Below, piece by piece: positions 1 through 5,590 of a stretch of DNA of 10,373 nt. The first letter of the stretch is position 1, and each line of letters starts with the position of its first letter. The notes beneath the pieces are model-generated. The model saw only the letters and a list, made by a program, of their open reading frames with translations, made no database searches and was not told the DNA's origin. The position numbers and the translations under genes were made by a program. The stretch spans positions 1 to 10,373 of the forward strand of contig SFLN01000101.1 of the NCBI GenBank assembly GCA_004554555.1, read 5' to 3'. The DNA is from [Eubacterium] saphenum (GTDB lineage Bacteria; Bacillota; Clostridia; Oscillospirales; Ruminococcaceae).

Positions 1-251
1 CCTACGCGCTTTCGCCCATTGACCTGATACCCGATTTTATCCCAATTTTGGGGTATCTGGACGACTTGATTTTGCTCCCCGCGCTGGCTGCTCTCACGAT
101 AAAATTTATCCCCAAGGACGTTATGGAGAAAAACCGCGCGCTTTCCGAGGGAATGTGGGAAAACGGCAAGCCGAAGAAGTGGTATTTTGCAATCCCGATT
201 GTGCTGATTTGGCTTTTGATTATTTGGCTTATCGTTAAAGCATTTATATAA
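1..251 (+). CDS. DUF1232 (YkvA-like) small membrane protein, 3' part
   Basis: This is the C-terminal 82 residues of a gene whose start lies left of the window; the first complete codon is at base 3. The visible start, YALSPIDLIPDFIPILGYLD, matches the core of the DUF1232 family (PF06803), with the characteristic SPIDLIPDFIP stretch followed by GYLDDL. A charged linker at about residues 43-59 follows. A strongly hydrophobic C-terminal segment at about residues 60-82 (WYFAIPIVLIWLLIIWLIVK) looks like a transmembrane helix. The family is widespread and has no established biochemical role; a small membrane-associated protein is all that can be said. It converges with the minus-strand HD gene across a shared terminator. 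An internal TTG at 48 is in frame but falls inside the conserved core, so it is not a start. Family assignment is confident; function is unknown. Confidence 0.85.
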   Translation, partial: YALSPIDLIPDFIPILGYLDDLILLPALAALTIKFIPKDVMEKNRALSEGMWENGKPKKWYFAIPIVLIWLLIIWLIVKAFI

Positions 252-255
252 AAAA

Positions 256-292
256 ATCCCGTCAAGTGTGAATTGACGGGATAACTTTTTTT
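256..292. terminator. Bidirectional Rho-independent terminator
   Basis: A perfect 10-bp stem (ATCCCGTCAA at 256-265 with TTGACGGGAT at 273-282) encloses a 7-nt loop. It is flanked by an A-run at 250-256 and a T-run at 286-292. Either strand therefore reads as a stem followed by a U-tract, ending the DUF1232 transcript on the plus strand and the HD gene transcript on the minus strand. The minus-strand stop codon at 291-293 touches its edge. Confidence 0.93.
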
Positions 293-878
293 AATCCTCC
301 GAACCCTCGAGGAAATAGCTCGCTTCCATATCCGCAACCGAAAGCGCGAACGCAAGCGGGTATTTTTCGAGCGCTCTGCCGATGGTGTTTTTGTCCTCGG
401 TGCCGGAAAAGCCCATGTGCCAGCGGATTGCCATAGCTTCCTCGCGCGTAAGCCGCATAAACCCGCTTATCATATAGACGCTTTTTTCGCCGTGACCGTA
501 GGGGAGGTTGTCGTGGATTTCGTAGTACGGCACCTTTTCCCATTGTCCGGTTTTGTCGTTTTTGGAGTTGCGGTAGGAAACGCGGTAGATGTTCACCTTG
601 CACAAATCGTGCAGCAGCGCGACAATTGCCGCAGTTTCCGCGCTTGCTTCCAGCTTGTACATATCCTTCACGCGCCCGCGCTCAAGATATGCGACAAGGC
701 ATTTGTAGACGTTGAGCGAGTGCCGCAGAAGCCCGCCTTCAAAGGCGTTGTGGTAACGCGTTGACGCGGGTGCAGTGAAAAAATCGCTCTTGTTCTCGAG
801 AAAATCAAGGAGCTTGTCTGCGCCCTCGCGCTTTATGTTTTCGGTGAAAATCGAGATAAATTCTTCTCTTTCGGTCAT
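291..878 (-). CDS. HD-domain metal-dependent phosphohydrolase
   Basis: This 195-residue cytoplasmic protein has the metal-binding pattern of the HD superfamily. His53 sits in GGLLRHSLNVYK, the paired HD is His90-Asp91 in ALLHDLCKV, His129 lies in YGHGEKSV, His154 in IRWHMG, and the distal Asp183 in SVADM. HD proteins hydrolyse phosphoester bonds in nucleotides or nucleic acids; the substrate cannot be read here. The layout resembles small clostridial and phage-type HD hydrolases, and the related YhaM exonuclease HD region, but no OB-fold nucleic-acid-binding domain is present. The ATG at 878 is preceded by GAAAGGA at 886-892, inside the end of the SUFU gene. Only one base separates the upstream stop (880-882) from this ATG, so translation is probably coupled. 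It is the last gene of the minus-strand cluster. Confidence 0.85.
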   Translation of the reverse strand: MTEREEFISIFTENIKREGADKLLDFLENKSDFFTAPASTRYHNAFEGGLLRHSLNVYKCLVAYLERGRVKDMYKLEASAETAAIVALLHDLCKVNIYRVSYRNSKNDKTGQWEKVPYYEIHDNLPYGHGEKSVYMISGFMRLTREEAMAIRWHMGFSGTEDKNTIGRALEKYPLAFALSVADMEASYFLEGSED

Positions 879-879
879 A

Positions 880-2889
880 TTATTTTCCTTTCAGCAGAAG
901 GTACACTCCGTCGTTTTCCGGCATCATCAGCGAAGCGCCGTTTTCGGAAATTGTCAGCACGGCAGGCTTCACCCCGAAAATCTCCTTTGCACGCTCGCCG
1001 CTTGATTTAACATCGTCCGAATGGAGATAAGCGGGCTTCGCCTCGGAGAATTTTTCAAAAAAGTTCTTCCTCGGCGGTTTTGCCACAACAATCGGCTGGA
1101 GGAAAGGCTCGCTTGCGTTATAGAGAACATTTGCGAGTTCATCGGCTTCGTTTTCGGCGTCATCGGAAATACAATCGATAATAAGCAGCAGCGGAAACCA
1201 ATCCGCGTTTTCGCTTTCCGCAAGCGCCTTTTTCAGCTCTTTCACGATATCCCGCGGCTCTTGCGGGAAAACGCACTCGCACCCGAGAATTTTCTCCGCC
1301 GCCTTTACCGGCGGGAGCTGCACTTTGTACTGATAATCCCTGAAATCGGGATAAAATTTCGCATAAGCGCGGTCGATGTATTTCGACAATCTCTGATAAT
1401 AATCATCATCAAACGGCGTGAAAAGGTACGCCTCGTCCTTGAATTCCTCGGAGTTGTACTTTTCCGTGCCGAAATATTCCTCCGCGCACGCGTCCACATC
1501 GGCGGGGTAAAAGAACTCGAAATCGTGGTGGTTGAAGTCGTAATAGTCCCGCGCGAACGAGTAGCCGAGGAAGTTGAAATGGTAAACCGCAAGCTCACCG
1601 TTCATCGCGATTTTGAGGAATTTTCGCAAATCGGAAGGATTTCCGCTCTTGACTTTCTCGATTACATCGGGAAACGGCTCGAAGAAATCCGCGTTGTAGA
1701 GGTCGTGTTCAATGCACCAGCGCAGGAACATCGCGATATGATTTCCGCCGTTTATCGTGTTTATCGGCAGGTCCTTCTCAAGAATTTTTTTCGCGTGGTC
1801 AGCCATCGAGTCGATGAGGTTGTACTCCTCGCAGACAGGCTCACGGTGTATATCCACAACGTGCGAAACGCCGTTCATTTTTTCGAGAAGCGCGTGGGTG
1901 TCGTTGTCGCGCTTGAACATCATCTCCTCGCGGTAAATGGGGAGAACCTCGAAGAAATTCACCCGCTCTCCGCTCGGCAGCTCGCAGAAATCCGCACCCT
2001 GTTCCACGTCCTCGGGGTAAATCAAAAGCGAACCGCAAAGCGCGGTGTTCTCGGCGAAGCTCCCGCCGTTGTCCACGGAGTGCCCCCAGCCAAGCCAGGT
2101 TTCGCAGTTTATCGGCAGCCTCGACAAGCCTTTCAGCAAGCCTATCGGCCAGAACCATTCCTCGGAGTTTTCGCCGACCTTCCAGTCGGGCGGCAGGCAG
2201 ATTAAAAGCTCGGCTCTGCCGAATTTCTCGGCGTCAAGCTCCTCGGGGATATCCATAACGTGCGCTCCCATTCCCACGGTTAAGAGCGTGTAATAATTGC
2301 GCTTTTCCGTTGGGGGAACTATGTAGATATCGCAGTGGATATCGGGCGAAACCAGCTCGTGAAAAACCGTAGGGAAATCGCCGAAATACTCCTTGATATG
2401 CTCCTCGACTGCCTCGACTTCCTCCATGCTGTACATTTCGGGAGCAAACTCGTCGCCCTCGGGGTCATCGTACAGCTCGTCAAGCGCGTCCTCGATTTTT
2501 TCCATATACATATCTGCGGCTTCGAGGATATCATCGGGCGGGTTCATATTCATCGCTCTTGCAAAGGACACCTGCGCGCGCTCAAGGATTTTCTTTTTAA
2601 GCTCGTCGTTGTCCTCGCACTCCTCGTCCTCGGACGCCTTGTAAAGAGCAAGTCCCATTCGGAAATTCCACTTAAAGTCGTCCTCGAGCCGCTCACGCTG
2701 TCCTTCAAGAAGCGCGATAGCCTTTTTGTACTCGTCGAGATTGAAATAAGCCGAGCAGAGCATATTCAGGATATCGTCGTCGATAAGGCTGTCGGGGAGC
2801 GCGGTTACGGTTTCCTCGATAAGCTCGTACTCCTCGTTTTCCTGAAGCTCTTTCAGCTTTGCTTTAATCGTTTCCTTGTTCAGTTTCAT
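880..2889 (-). CDS. TPR-like / SUFU-domain multidomain protein
   Basis: A 669-residue acidic protein, taken from the ATG at 2889 (MKLNKETIKAKL), which has GGTGA just upstream at normal spacing. An in-frame ATG at 2958 would add 23 residues but lies deep inside the preceding gene. Four regions are visible. (1) Residues about 1-140 are helical with TPR-like repeats (AYFNLDEYKKAIALLEG). (2) Residues about 165-342 match the Suppressor-of-fused family (PF05076), with VGMGAHVMDIP, RAELLICLPPDW, WPIGLLKGLSRLP, GWGHSVDNG and FFEVLPIYREEM. (3) Residues about 372-522 form an unassigned domain with NGGNHIAMFLRWCIEHDL. (4) Residues about 523-669 are unassigned. Bacterial SUFU domains occur among immunity proteins of polymorphic toxin systems, but no toxin gene is visible nearby. 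Function is therefore unknown. The start overlaps the previous gene by 26 bases. Confidence 0.85.
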   Translation of the reverse strand: MKLNKETIKAKLKELQENEEYELIEETVTALPDSLIDDDILNMLCSAYFNLDEYKKAIALLEGQRERLEDDFKWNFRMGLALYKASEDEECEDNDELKKKILERAQVSFARAMNMNPPDDILEAADMYMEKIEDALDELYDDPEGDEFAPEMYSMEEVEAVEEHIKEYFGDFPTVFHELVSPDIHCDIYIVPPTEKRNYYTLLTVGMGAHVMDIPEELDAEKFGRAELLICLPPDWKVGENSEEWFWPIGLLKGLSRLPINCETWLGWGHSVDNGGSFAENTALCGSLLIYPEDVEQGADFCELPSGERVNFFEVLPIYREEMMFKRDNDTHALLEKMNGVSHVVDIHREPVCEEYNLIDSMADHAKKILEKDLPINTINGGNHIAMFLRWCIEHDLYNADFFEPFPDVIEKVKSGNPSDLRKFLKIAMNGELAVYHFNFLGYSFARDYYDFNHHDFEFFYPADVDACAEEYFGTEKYNSEEFKDEAYLFTPFDDDYYQRLSKYIDRAYAKFYPDFRDYQYKVQLPPVKAAEKILGCECVFPQEPRDIVKELKKALAESENADWFPLLLIIDCISDDAENEADELANVLYNASEPFLQPIVVAKPPRKNFFEKFSEAKPAYLHSDDVKSSGERAKEIFGVKPAVLTISENGASLMMPENDGVYLLLKGK

Positions 2890-3373
2890 TCGTTTCACCA
2901 ACAGCTCTGCTTTGTTTTTTGCAGCAAATTTCGGTTGCCGTGAGCTTGAGAACGGCAAAGCTGTTCAAAATCTGCTCCGAGATATTGCACTCGCCGCCGT
3001 TTTTGTTGTACTTTTTGAGGATATGGCTAAAGCCCGTGATTTTGTCGATGCCCGTGATGAACTCGATTGTGCCCGTGCCGCCGACAAATTCGTAAGCCGC
3101 CTCGAAAAGGCTTGGGTTTTCCTCGCCCGGCACAACCTCGTAAAGCTTGTCGATTTCAAACGCAGCCTTGTTGTTTTTCTTAATAATCTCGATAAGCTCG
3201 CTCTTTTCGCCGCAGCGGAAATAGAACTCGGGATTTCCTCCCGAAAGACAATACCCGAAAAGCATCGGGGCAATATAGGGCTTGTCGCCGTCGAGAAGAG
3301 CAATTCTGCACATTTGCGCGTCGTTCAGAACGGCGTCGATTTCGTTTATATCTGTAATTTCCTCTAAAATCAT
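2864..3373 (-). CDS. Pyridoxamine 5'-phosphate oxidase-like FMN-binding split-barrel protein (NimA-like)
   Basis: This 169-residue soluble protein matches the PNPOx-like split-barrel family. MCRIALLDGDKPYIAPMLFGY at about residues 21-41 is the usual first strand pair and flavin-facing turn. EFYFRCGEKSELIEIIKKN (about 49-67) follows, then VGGTGTIEFI (about 97-106) and a C-terminal strand, VLKLTATEICCKKQ. Members bind FMN or related cofactors and act as small oxidoreductases; many clostridial ones have no known substrate. The ATG at 3373 has AAGGGGG about 11 bases upstream. No convincing sigma-A promoter was found in the 58 bases between this start and the rpsT terminator, so the transcript may begin there with a weak promoter or arise by read-through. 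The last residues (GETNETEQGND) overlap the SUFU gene start and are probably not conserved. Confidence 0.85.
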   Translation of the reverse strand: MILEEITDINEIDAVLNDAQMCRIALLDGDKPYIAPMLFGYCLSGGNPEFYFRCGEKSELIEIIKKNNKAAFEIDKLYEVVPGEENPSLFEAAYEFVGGTGTIEFITGIDKITGFSHILKKYNKNGGECNISEQILNSFAVLKLTATEICCKKQSRAVGETNETEQGND

Positions 3374-3430
3374 AACTGAAAAAACCCCCTTTTCGCTTGC
3401 TGTTCAACCCGCCGAGCAAGGCGTTCTTGT

Positions 3431-3465
3431 AAAAAATGCGCCCGCAAACCAAGAAAGCTGCGGGC
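3431..3465 (-). terminator. Rho-independent terminator of rpsT
   Basis: On the minus strand GCCCGCA (3465-3459) pairs with TGCGGGC (3446-3440) across a 12-nt loop. A short GCA spacer and TTTTTT (3436-3431) follow. It lies 23 bases past the rpsT stop and separates rpsT from the PNPOx-like gene. Confidence 0.88.
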
Positions 3466-3487
3466 ATTTATGTCGCGGAATCGGCTC

Positions 3488-3727
3488 TTATGCGTTCGCT
3501 TTTTTAGCGAGCTTAGATTTGATACGAGCAGCCTTATTCTTGTGGATAAGACCCTTGCCCGCAGCCTTGTCAACGTTAACTACGGCAGCCTTAACTGTCG
3601 CAGCGTCTGCTCCGTCCTCGCGAGCCTTCTTTATCGAAGTTCTGAGAGCGGATTTCGCGCTCTTGTTAGCCTCGTTCTTTGCTTGAGAAGTAAGAACTCT
3701 TTTCTTTGCGGATTTAATATTCGGCAT
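3488..3727 (-). CDS. rpsT: 30S ribosomal protein S20
   Basis: S20 is a small basic primary-binding protein of the 30S body that binds 16S rRNA. The 79-residue product begins MPNIKSAKKRV, the standard S20 N-terminus. It continues with Lys/Ala-rich helices (NEANKSAKSALRTSIKKA) and ends in HKNKAARIKSKLAKKANA. Length and composition are typical. The start at 3727 is fixed by GGAGG at 3736-3740, eight bases upstream. An in-frame ATG at 3736 would add MKK but falls inside that ribosome binding site. The gene is monocistronic: it has its own strong promoter (3872-3900) and terminator (3431-3465). It is divergent from gpr, a pairing common in spore-forming Firmicutes. Confidence 0.98.
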   Translation of the reverse strand: MPNIKSAKKRVLTSQAKNEANKSAKSALRTSIKKAREDGADAATVKAAVVNVDKAAGKGLIHKNKAARIKSKLAKKANA

Positions 3728-3865
3728 TTTTTTCACCTCCGTTTTGGATATTTGATTTATTAACTGAATTTTGCAAGAATTTTCGGGAAAAATTATTTAT
3801 ATTCACCAAAAATCCCCCACCTTTTATCTATTGTAAACGTTTTTGGCAGGATTTTTCTCGCAGTA
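3728..3865 (-). promoter_or_regulatory. rpsT 5' leader (about 138 nt)
   Basis: The stretch between the predicted transcription start near 3865 and the rpsT ATG holds no gene. On the RNA, AAAAATCC (3856-3849) can pair perfectly with GGATTTTT (3815-3808), closing a loop of about 33 nt. The second strand lies next to a purine-rich AAGGTGGGGG segment that resembles a ribosome binding site but has no useful start after it. S20 is autoregulated in E. coli; any such role for this leader is inference. Confidence 0.45.
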
Positions 3866-3871
3866 CTAGAT

Positions 3872-3900
3872 ATTATAACACATTTTCCGCAAAATTTCAA
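3872..3900 (-). promoter_or_regulatory. Sigma-A promoter of rpsT
   Basis: Reading the minus strand, TTGAAA (3900-3895) and a perfect TATAAT (3877-3872) are separated by exactly 17 bases. A TG one base ahead of the -10 gives an extended -10. The predicted transcription start is near 3865. Confidence 0.9.
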
Positions 3901-3961
3901 GGGGGTAAACGAAAATTTTACGAATTTGCTACGATTTTGCTTGATTTACGGGAGAATTTTT

Positions 3962-4687
3962 ATGGATAAAACGGGACTTGCGATGGAAGCGGCGCAGATT
4001 TTCACCGAGAAGGACGGCGTTTCGGCGGTAACGCGGACAGTCGGCGCGGTCAAAATCACGGACGTGAAAATCCGCGAAAACGCTGCGCGGGATATCGGGA
4101 AGAGCGCGGGGCGTTACATCACGCTTGAGGGCGAGCCGTCGGATTTTGGAATGACGGCGCTTCTGCAAAGGGCGCTTCGGCAGCTTGTTCCCGAGCGCGG
4201 ACGGCTTTTCGCTGCGGGCTTGGGCAACCCGGATATTACCCCCGACAGCCTCGGCGCGCTTGCCGTGCGCGGCATTACAAAGCGGAAAACGCGGCATTTT
4301 CTGCTCTCGGCAATCGAAACCGATGTTGCCGCGAAAACCGGTCTTGACACCGCAAAGCTCGTTCGGGCAGCGGCGCGTGAGCTGCCCGCGGACTGCGTTG
4401 TCGTGATTGACGCGCTCTCCTGCGGCAACCCGCGCTACATCGGCAAAACCGTGCAGATTACGGACGCGGGGCTGATTCCCGGCTCGGGCGCGGGTTCGCG
4501 GCGGGACACGATTTCGCGGAAAACGCTCGGTATCCCCGTTGCGGCAATCGGCGTTCCCACGGTAACCGCGCTCTCCTCCGTCACCCAAAACCCCGCCGAC
4601 AGCGGTTTTCTCGTCACAACAGCGGACGTTGACGTGCTTGTGAAGCAGTGGGCGGAGGTTATCGCGGGGGCTCTGGACGAGCTTTGA
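3962..4687 (+). CDS. gpr: GPR-type germination (spore) endopeptidase, short form
   Basis: GPR is the MEROPS A25 protease that degrades small acid-soluble spore proteins when spores germinate. The 241-residue product carries the family signatures: TGLAMEA (4-10, usually TDLA.EA), YITLEGEP (52-59), AAGLGNPDITPDSLG (84-98), VVVIDALSC (146-153), TVQITDAGLIPGSGAGSRR (163-181) and LGIPVAAIGVPTV (189-201). Asp95 and Asp150 sit where the two aspartates essential in the Bacillus enzyme are expected. The ATG at 3962 has GGGAG at 3950-3954, seven bases away. An in-frame TTG at 3926 lacks a usable binding site. The protein is much shorter than the roughly 370-residue Bacillus enzyme: it has almost nothing before TGLA and stops shortly after a VVT..DVD..V motif. 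The coding sequence is visibly richer in GCG/CGC codons than the ribosomal genes. No clear sigma-G promoter was identified. Confidence 0.9.
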   Translation: MDKTGLAMEAAQIFTEKDGVSAVTRTVGAVKITDVKIRENAARDIGKSAGRYITLEGEPSDFGMTALLQRALRQLVPERGRLFAAGLGNPDITPDSLGALAVRGITKRKTRHFLLSAIETDVAAKTGLDTAKLVRAAARELPADCVVVIDALSCGNPRYIGKTVQITDAGLIPGSGAGSRRDTISRKTLGIPVAAIGVPTVTALSSVTQNPADSGFLVTTADVDVLVKQWAEVIAGALDEL

Positions 4688-4720
4688 AGTTCGCCTTATA
4701 TTATAATGGTATATTTCGCT

Positions 4721-4739
4721 CGATTTTGGTCGAAAATCG
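4721..4739. terminator. Possible weak terminator hairpin after gpr
   Basis: CGATTTT (4721-4727) pairs with AAAATCG (4733-4739) across a 5-nt loop, 34 bases past the gpr stop. It is followed by GCCTGTTTTG rather than a proper U-tract. It may end the gpr transcript weakly, or read-through into the S10 operon may occur. Confidence 0.35.
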
Positions 4740-4760
4740 CCTGTTTTGTGCAAAGTGCAT

Positions 4761-4803
4761 AAAAAGTTGGGGAAAATGCAAGAAAAATTCTATATGCTAA
4801 AAA
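4761..4803 (+). promoter_or_regulatory. Phased A-tracts upstream of the S10 promoter
   Basis: A-runs occur at 4761-4765, 4773-4776, 4783-4787 and 4799-4803. The first three are centred about one helical turn apart. Such spacing favours intrinsic curvature. The AT-rich stretch at about 4801-4821, just upstream of the -35, could also act as an UP-element for RNA polymerase alpha. Function is inferred. Confidence 0.4.
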
Positions 4804-4809
4804 GCAAAG

Positions 4810-4833
4810 TTTTTCAAGAATACGCTTGAAAAA
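4810..4833. repeat. 9-bp inverted repeat overlapping the S10 promoter -35
   Basis: TTTTTCAAG (4810-4818) and CTTGAAAAA (4825-4833) are perfect inverted copies around a 6-base spacer. The right arm contains the -35 hexamer TTGAAA. It could be a repressor or activator site, or a chance result of AT-rich sequence. Confidence 0.5.
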
Positions 4834-4854
4834 TAGCGTCGGGTGTGGTAAAAT
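4826..4854 (+). promoter_or_regulatory. Sigma-A promoter of the S10 operon
   Basis: TTGAAA (4826-4831) and TAAAAT (4849-4854) are 17 bases apart, and a TG at 4846-4847 makes an extended -10. The predicted start is near 4861, giving a leader of about 275 nt before rpsJ. The -35 hexamer is the same as in the rpsT promoter. No other good promoter was seen between here and the window's right edge. Confidence 0.85.
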
Positions 4855-4860
4855 ATCTTT

Positions 4861-5136
4861 TGGCGACTGCTGTACGGCAGTTTTGAAAACAAGGCGATGA
4901 AGTCGGAGATTGCACGCTTGGCGTGGTAACTTCGACGGAGCATGTCCGAACTCGATTCGGGCGGAAAAATTGAAACTCTTCGGAATGTCCGGCTCCGACG
5001 GTTAAAGTGTCCGAAATTCTCGGATAACTAACAGGTCTGCGCGGATATATGAAACACACGGAGCAGTGGATTTTTCATAATAAGCCTTCGCCGATTATTG
5101 ACAAGCGTTTTACAAAAACGGGAAAGGTTGAAAATT
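4861..5136 (+). promoter_or_regulatory. Structured 5' leader of the S10 operon
   Basis: This 275-nt gene-free leader contains a series of predicted helices. ACTGC/GCAGT (4866-4870 with 4877-4881) forms a short hairpin. GTCGGAG/CTCCGAC (4902-4908 with 4993-4999) closes a domain that encloses CACGC/GCGTG (4913-4917 with 4921-4925) and GTCCGAA/TTCGGGC (4944-4950 with 4956-4962, one G-U). A further hairpin TGTCCGA/TCGGATA (5008-5014 with 5020-5026) follows. The layout suggests a multi-branched RNA, as expected of a ribosomal-protein autoregulatory leader. In E. coli, L4 represses its operon through such a leader, but the E. coli structure is different and no homology is claimed. Short open frames inside have poorly placed ribosome binding sites. 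Confidence 0.6.
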
Positions 5137-5448
5137 ATGGCATCCAGCGAAAAAGTTAGAATCAGAATCAAGGGCTACGAGCACGGCATCGTTGACGCCG
5201 CTGCCGCTAAGATTGTTGACGCTGCAAAGCGCAGCGGAGCAAGAGTTGCAGGCCCCATCCCGCTCCCCACGGACAAGCAGGTTGTTACAATCCTCAGAGC
5301 GGTTCACAAGTATAAGGACTCCCGCGAGCAGTTCGAGCTTCGCACCCACAAGCGCCTTATCGATGTAATCCGTCCCTCTCAGAAGACAATCGAGGCTCTC
5401 CAGAGCCTGGAGCTTCCCGCAGGTGTGGAGATTTCCATGGATATTTAA
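5137..5448 (+). CDS. rpsJ: 30S ribosomal protein S10
   Basis: S10 sits in the 30S head and also works as NusE in transcription antitermination complexes with NusB. The product has the normal family length of 103 residues. Hallmarks are KVRIRIKGYEHGIVD near the N-terminus, GPIPLPTDKQVVTILR (about 39-54), the DSREQFELRTHKRLIDV segment (about 60-76) and the terminal LPAGVEISMDI. The ATG at 5137 is set by GGAAAGG at 5121-5127 and by the family N-terminus; an in-frame TTG at 5098 would add 13 unrelated residues. It is the first gene of the operon, after the structured leader, and is followed by an unusually long 142-nt spacer before rplC. Confidence 0.99.
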   Translation: MASSEKVRIRIKGYEHGIVDAAAAKIVDAAKRSGARVAGPIPLPTDKQVVTILRAVHKYKDSREQFELRTHKRLIDVIRPSQKTIEALQSLELPAGVEISMDI

Positions 5449-5590
5449 AGTTGAAGGCATAAGCTTTTGACTTTGAGTTATGTTGGGGGATTTACCCAAC
5501 GGTTCCCCAACCGCTAACCGAACGCCGATTCGCGGCGCGAGGTCATGTTGAGAGCAATCTCAACCAATAACCAAGAAGGAGGAAAAGCTG
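5449..5590 (+). promoter_or_regulatory. Structured rpsJ-rplC spacer with competing hairpins
   Basis: This spacer has no gene but dense RNA-pairing potential. GTTGGG (5482-5487) can pair with CCCAAC (5495-5500). The overlapping GTTGGGG (5482-5488) can instead pair with CCCCAAC (5505-5511). The second option excludes the first and also the hairpin CGGTT/AACCG (5500-5504 with 5509-5513). Downstream are CGCCG/CGGCG (5523-5527 with 5533-5537) and GTTGAGA-GCAA-TCTCAAC (5547-5564), a 7-bp stem with a GNRA tetraloop ending 11 bases before the rplC ribosome binding site. A role in attenuation, RNA processing or translational control is inferred. Confidence 0.55.

Noticed and set aside
1021..2205. 394-residue plus-strand open frame opposite the SUFU gene
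   Set aside because: It lies fully inside the SUFU coding region, has an Arg/Val/Phe-rich composition typical of antisense frames, and shows no recognisable domain.
3832..3868. Sigma-G-like elements upstream of gpr (TGTAAA and AGTACTA)
   Set aside because: The spacing is about 24 bases, too long for a sporulation sigma-factor promoter. No better pair was found.
4702..4707. TATAAT right after gpr
   Set aside because: The bases at -35 spacing (4679-4684, GAGCTT) do not match. A much better promoter lies at 4826-4854.
3929..4753. 274-residue minus-strand open frame opposite gpr
   Set aside because: It is an antisense shadow of a GC-rich gene, with Arg/Asn-rich low-complexity sequence and no family match.
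4897..4929. 10-residue leader peptide frame in the S10 leader
   Set aside because: The AAGG is only two bases from the ATG, too close for initiation, and the frame lies within the predicted RNA helices.
4942..5034. Short open frame starting at GGAGCATG in the S10 leader
   Set aside because: The GGAG is one base from the ATG and the frame runs through the predicted hairpins. The peptide has no family features.
4814..5059. 81-residue minus-strand open frame opposite the S10 leader
   Set aside because: It is rich in Ser, Thr, Pro and Cys with no domain, has no promoter or binding site, and is best explained as a shadow of a structured RNA region.
5098..5126. Perfect TTGACA hexamer just upstream of rpsJ
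   Set aside because: The bases 17 away are GGAAAG, the rpsJ ribosome binding site, not a -10. No promoter can be supported.
5049..5159. 36-codon open frame overlapping the rpsJ start
   Set aside because: No credible ribosome binding site precedes its ATG and the peptide matches nothing recognised. It is kept only as a possible upstream frame.
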